64,000 bases of DNA from CAVQGZ01 sp942491665 (GTDB lineage Bacteria; Actinomycetota; Actinomycetes; Jiangellales; Jiangellaceae), in the NCBI GenBank assembly GCA_942491665.1, contig CALOBR010000001.1, positions 248,001-312,000 on the forward strand, given 5' to 3'. The notes beneath the pieces are model-generated. The model ran no database searches, was not told the DNA's origin, and saw nothing but the letters and a program-made list of their open reading frames with translations. The position numbers and the translations under genes were made by a program. Each line of letters begins with the position of its first letter. The stretch's first letter is position 1. Of this stretch, positions 63,665 to 64,000 are shown piece by piece.

Positions 63665-64000
63665 GCGACGCCTTCGGCGAGACAAGCTTGATCGCGGTCC
63701 AGCGATCGGTCAACGGCACGGTCGTCGTGGTGGTCAACCCGGCCGTCGGTGCGGCGTCGGCGACGTCGGAGGCGTCGACGAAGCCGTCCCGACCCACCTT
63801 GGGGGTCAGTAGCCACACCGGGCCACCGTCGCCGAGGTCGGTCAACGAGTCGACGAGGCTGTCGATCAGGTCGCCGTCACCGTCGCGCCACCACAGCACG
63901 ACCGCATCGGCGACGTCGTCGTGCTCGTCACCCACCAGCTCGCTGCCGGTGGCCGCCTCTATCGCGAGCCTGATGTCGTCGTCGCAGTCTTCGTCCCACC
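63651..64000 (-). CDS. DUF3052 family protein, 5' part outside the window
   Basis: C-terminal 116 residues of a small actinobacterial protein. GWDEDCDDDIRLAIEAATGS, VVLWWRDGDGDLIDSLVD, VWLLTPKVGRDGFVDASD and APTAGLTTTT are characteristic of DUF3052. Function unknown. It precedes the peroxiredoxin gene in the same transcript. The gene continues beyond base 64000. Confidence 0.93.
   Translation of the reverse strand, partial: WDEDCDDDIRLAIEAATGSELVGDEHDDVADAVVLWWRDGDGDLIDSLVDSLTDLGDGGPVWLLTPKVGRDGFVDASDVADAAPTAGLTTTTTVPLTDRWTAIKLVSPKASRARR

Overview
The window is GC-rich and densely coded. It uses many GTG starts and 4-base stop/start overlaps, and carries families typical of actinomycetes: PspAA/PspAB, DUF3043, DUF4191, DUF3052, polyphosphate glucokinase, an RNase H/phosphatase fusion, GlnE, GlnA2 and a GlnR-type operator. 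I read it as chromosomal core sequence of an actinobacterium; genus cannot be decided from sequence alone.

Layout. 1-5.8 kb: cytochrome oxidase subunit II, a cysteine desulfurase, TusA-like and ErpA-like sulfur/iron-sulfur proteins, glycerate kinase and quinolinate synthase NadA. 5.8-8.7 kb: a phage-shock module (pspA, pspAA, htpX, pspAB) behind a very long hairpin. 8.7-18.5 kb: DUF3043, an aldo/keto reductase, then a cobalamin block: an MBL-CobU fusion, CobS, a cobalamin riboswitch, a secreted SCO2322-like protein, an ECF transporter (T, fused A-A, S) and CobT. 18.5-29.6 kb: esterase, GcvT, PepA, Lpd, two-lipoyl E2 SucB, an epimerase, a pseudokinase and an FAD oxidoreductase. 29.6-35.5 kb: peptidase E, MMPL transporter with divergent MarR regulator, LipB, LipA, DUF4191. 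35.5-50.6 kb: a nitrogen block (lipoprotein, GlnR operator, glnA, glnE, glnA2) with NadE, PanB, Map and PpgK. 50.6-55.1 kb: a flippase-kinase fusion, then a scarred stretch of gene fragments (secreted-protein tail, unknown tail, IS110 piece, terminase-like piece) up to rnpB. Between the fragments, 53521-53736 and 54163-54402 hold nothing I can call. 55.1-64 kb: rnpB, RNase H/phosphatase, zinc-ribbon coiled coil, Nif3, a CDGSH protein, tRNA-Val(TAC), a gutted alkylsulfatase gene, a membrane phosphodiesterase, a peroxiredoxin and a partial DUF3052 gene.

The genes form pathways. LipB and LipA make the lipoyl group carried by SucB and used with Lpd and by the GcvT system. GlnE can adenylylate GlnA, which keeps its target tyrosine. 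The riboswitch should shut the ECF/CobT operon when B12 is abundant. NadA and NadE are both NAD synthesis enzymes.

Two sequence-wide signals stand out. First, many genes have a TANNNT box 6-9 bases before the start codon, as expected for leaderless mRNAs. Second, three otherwise intact housekeeping genes carry four frameshifts, all of the one-extra-base type in GC-rich runs. This suggests base-calling errors rather than decay, and should be checked before any of these genes is called dead.
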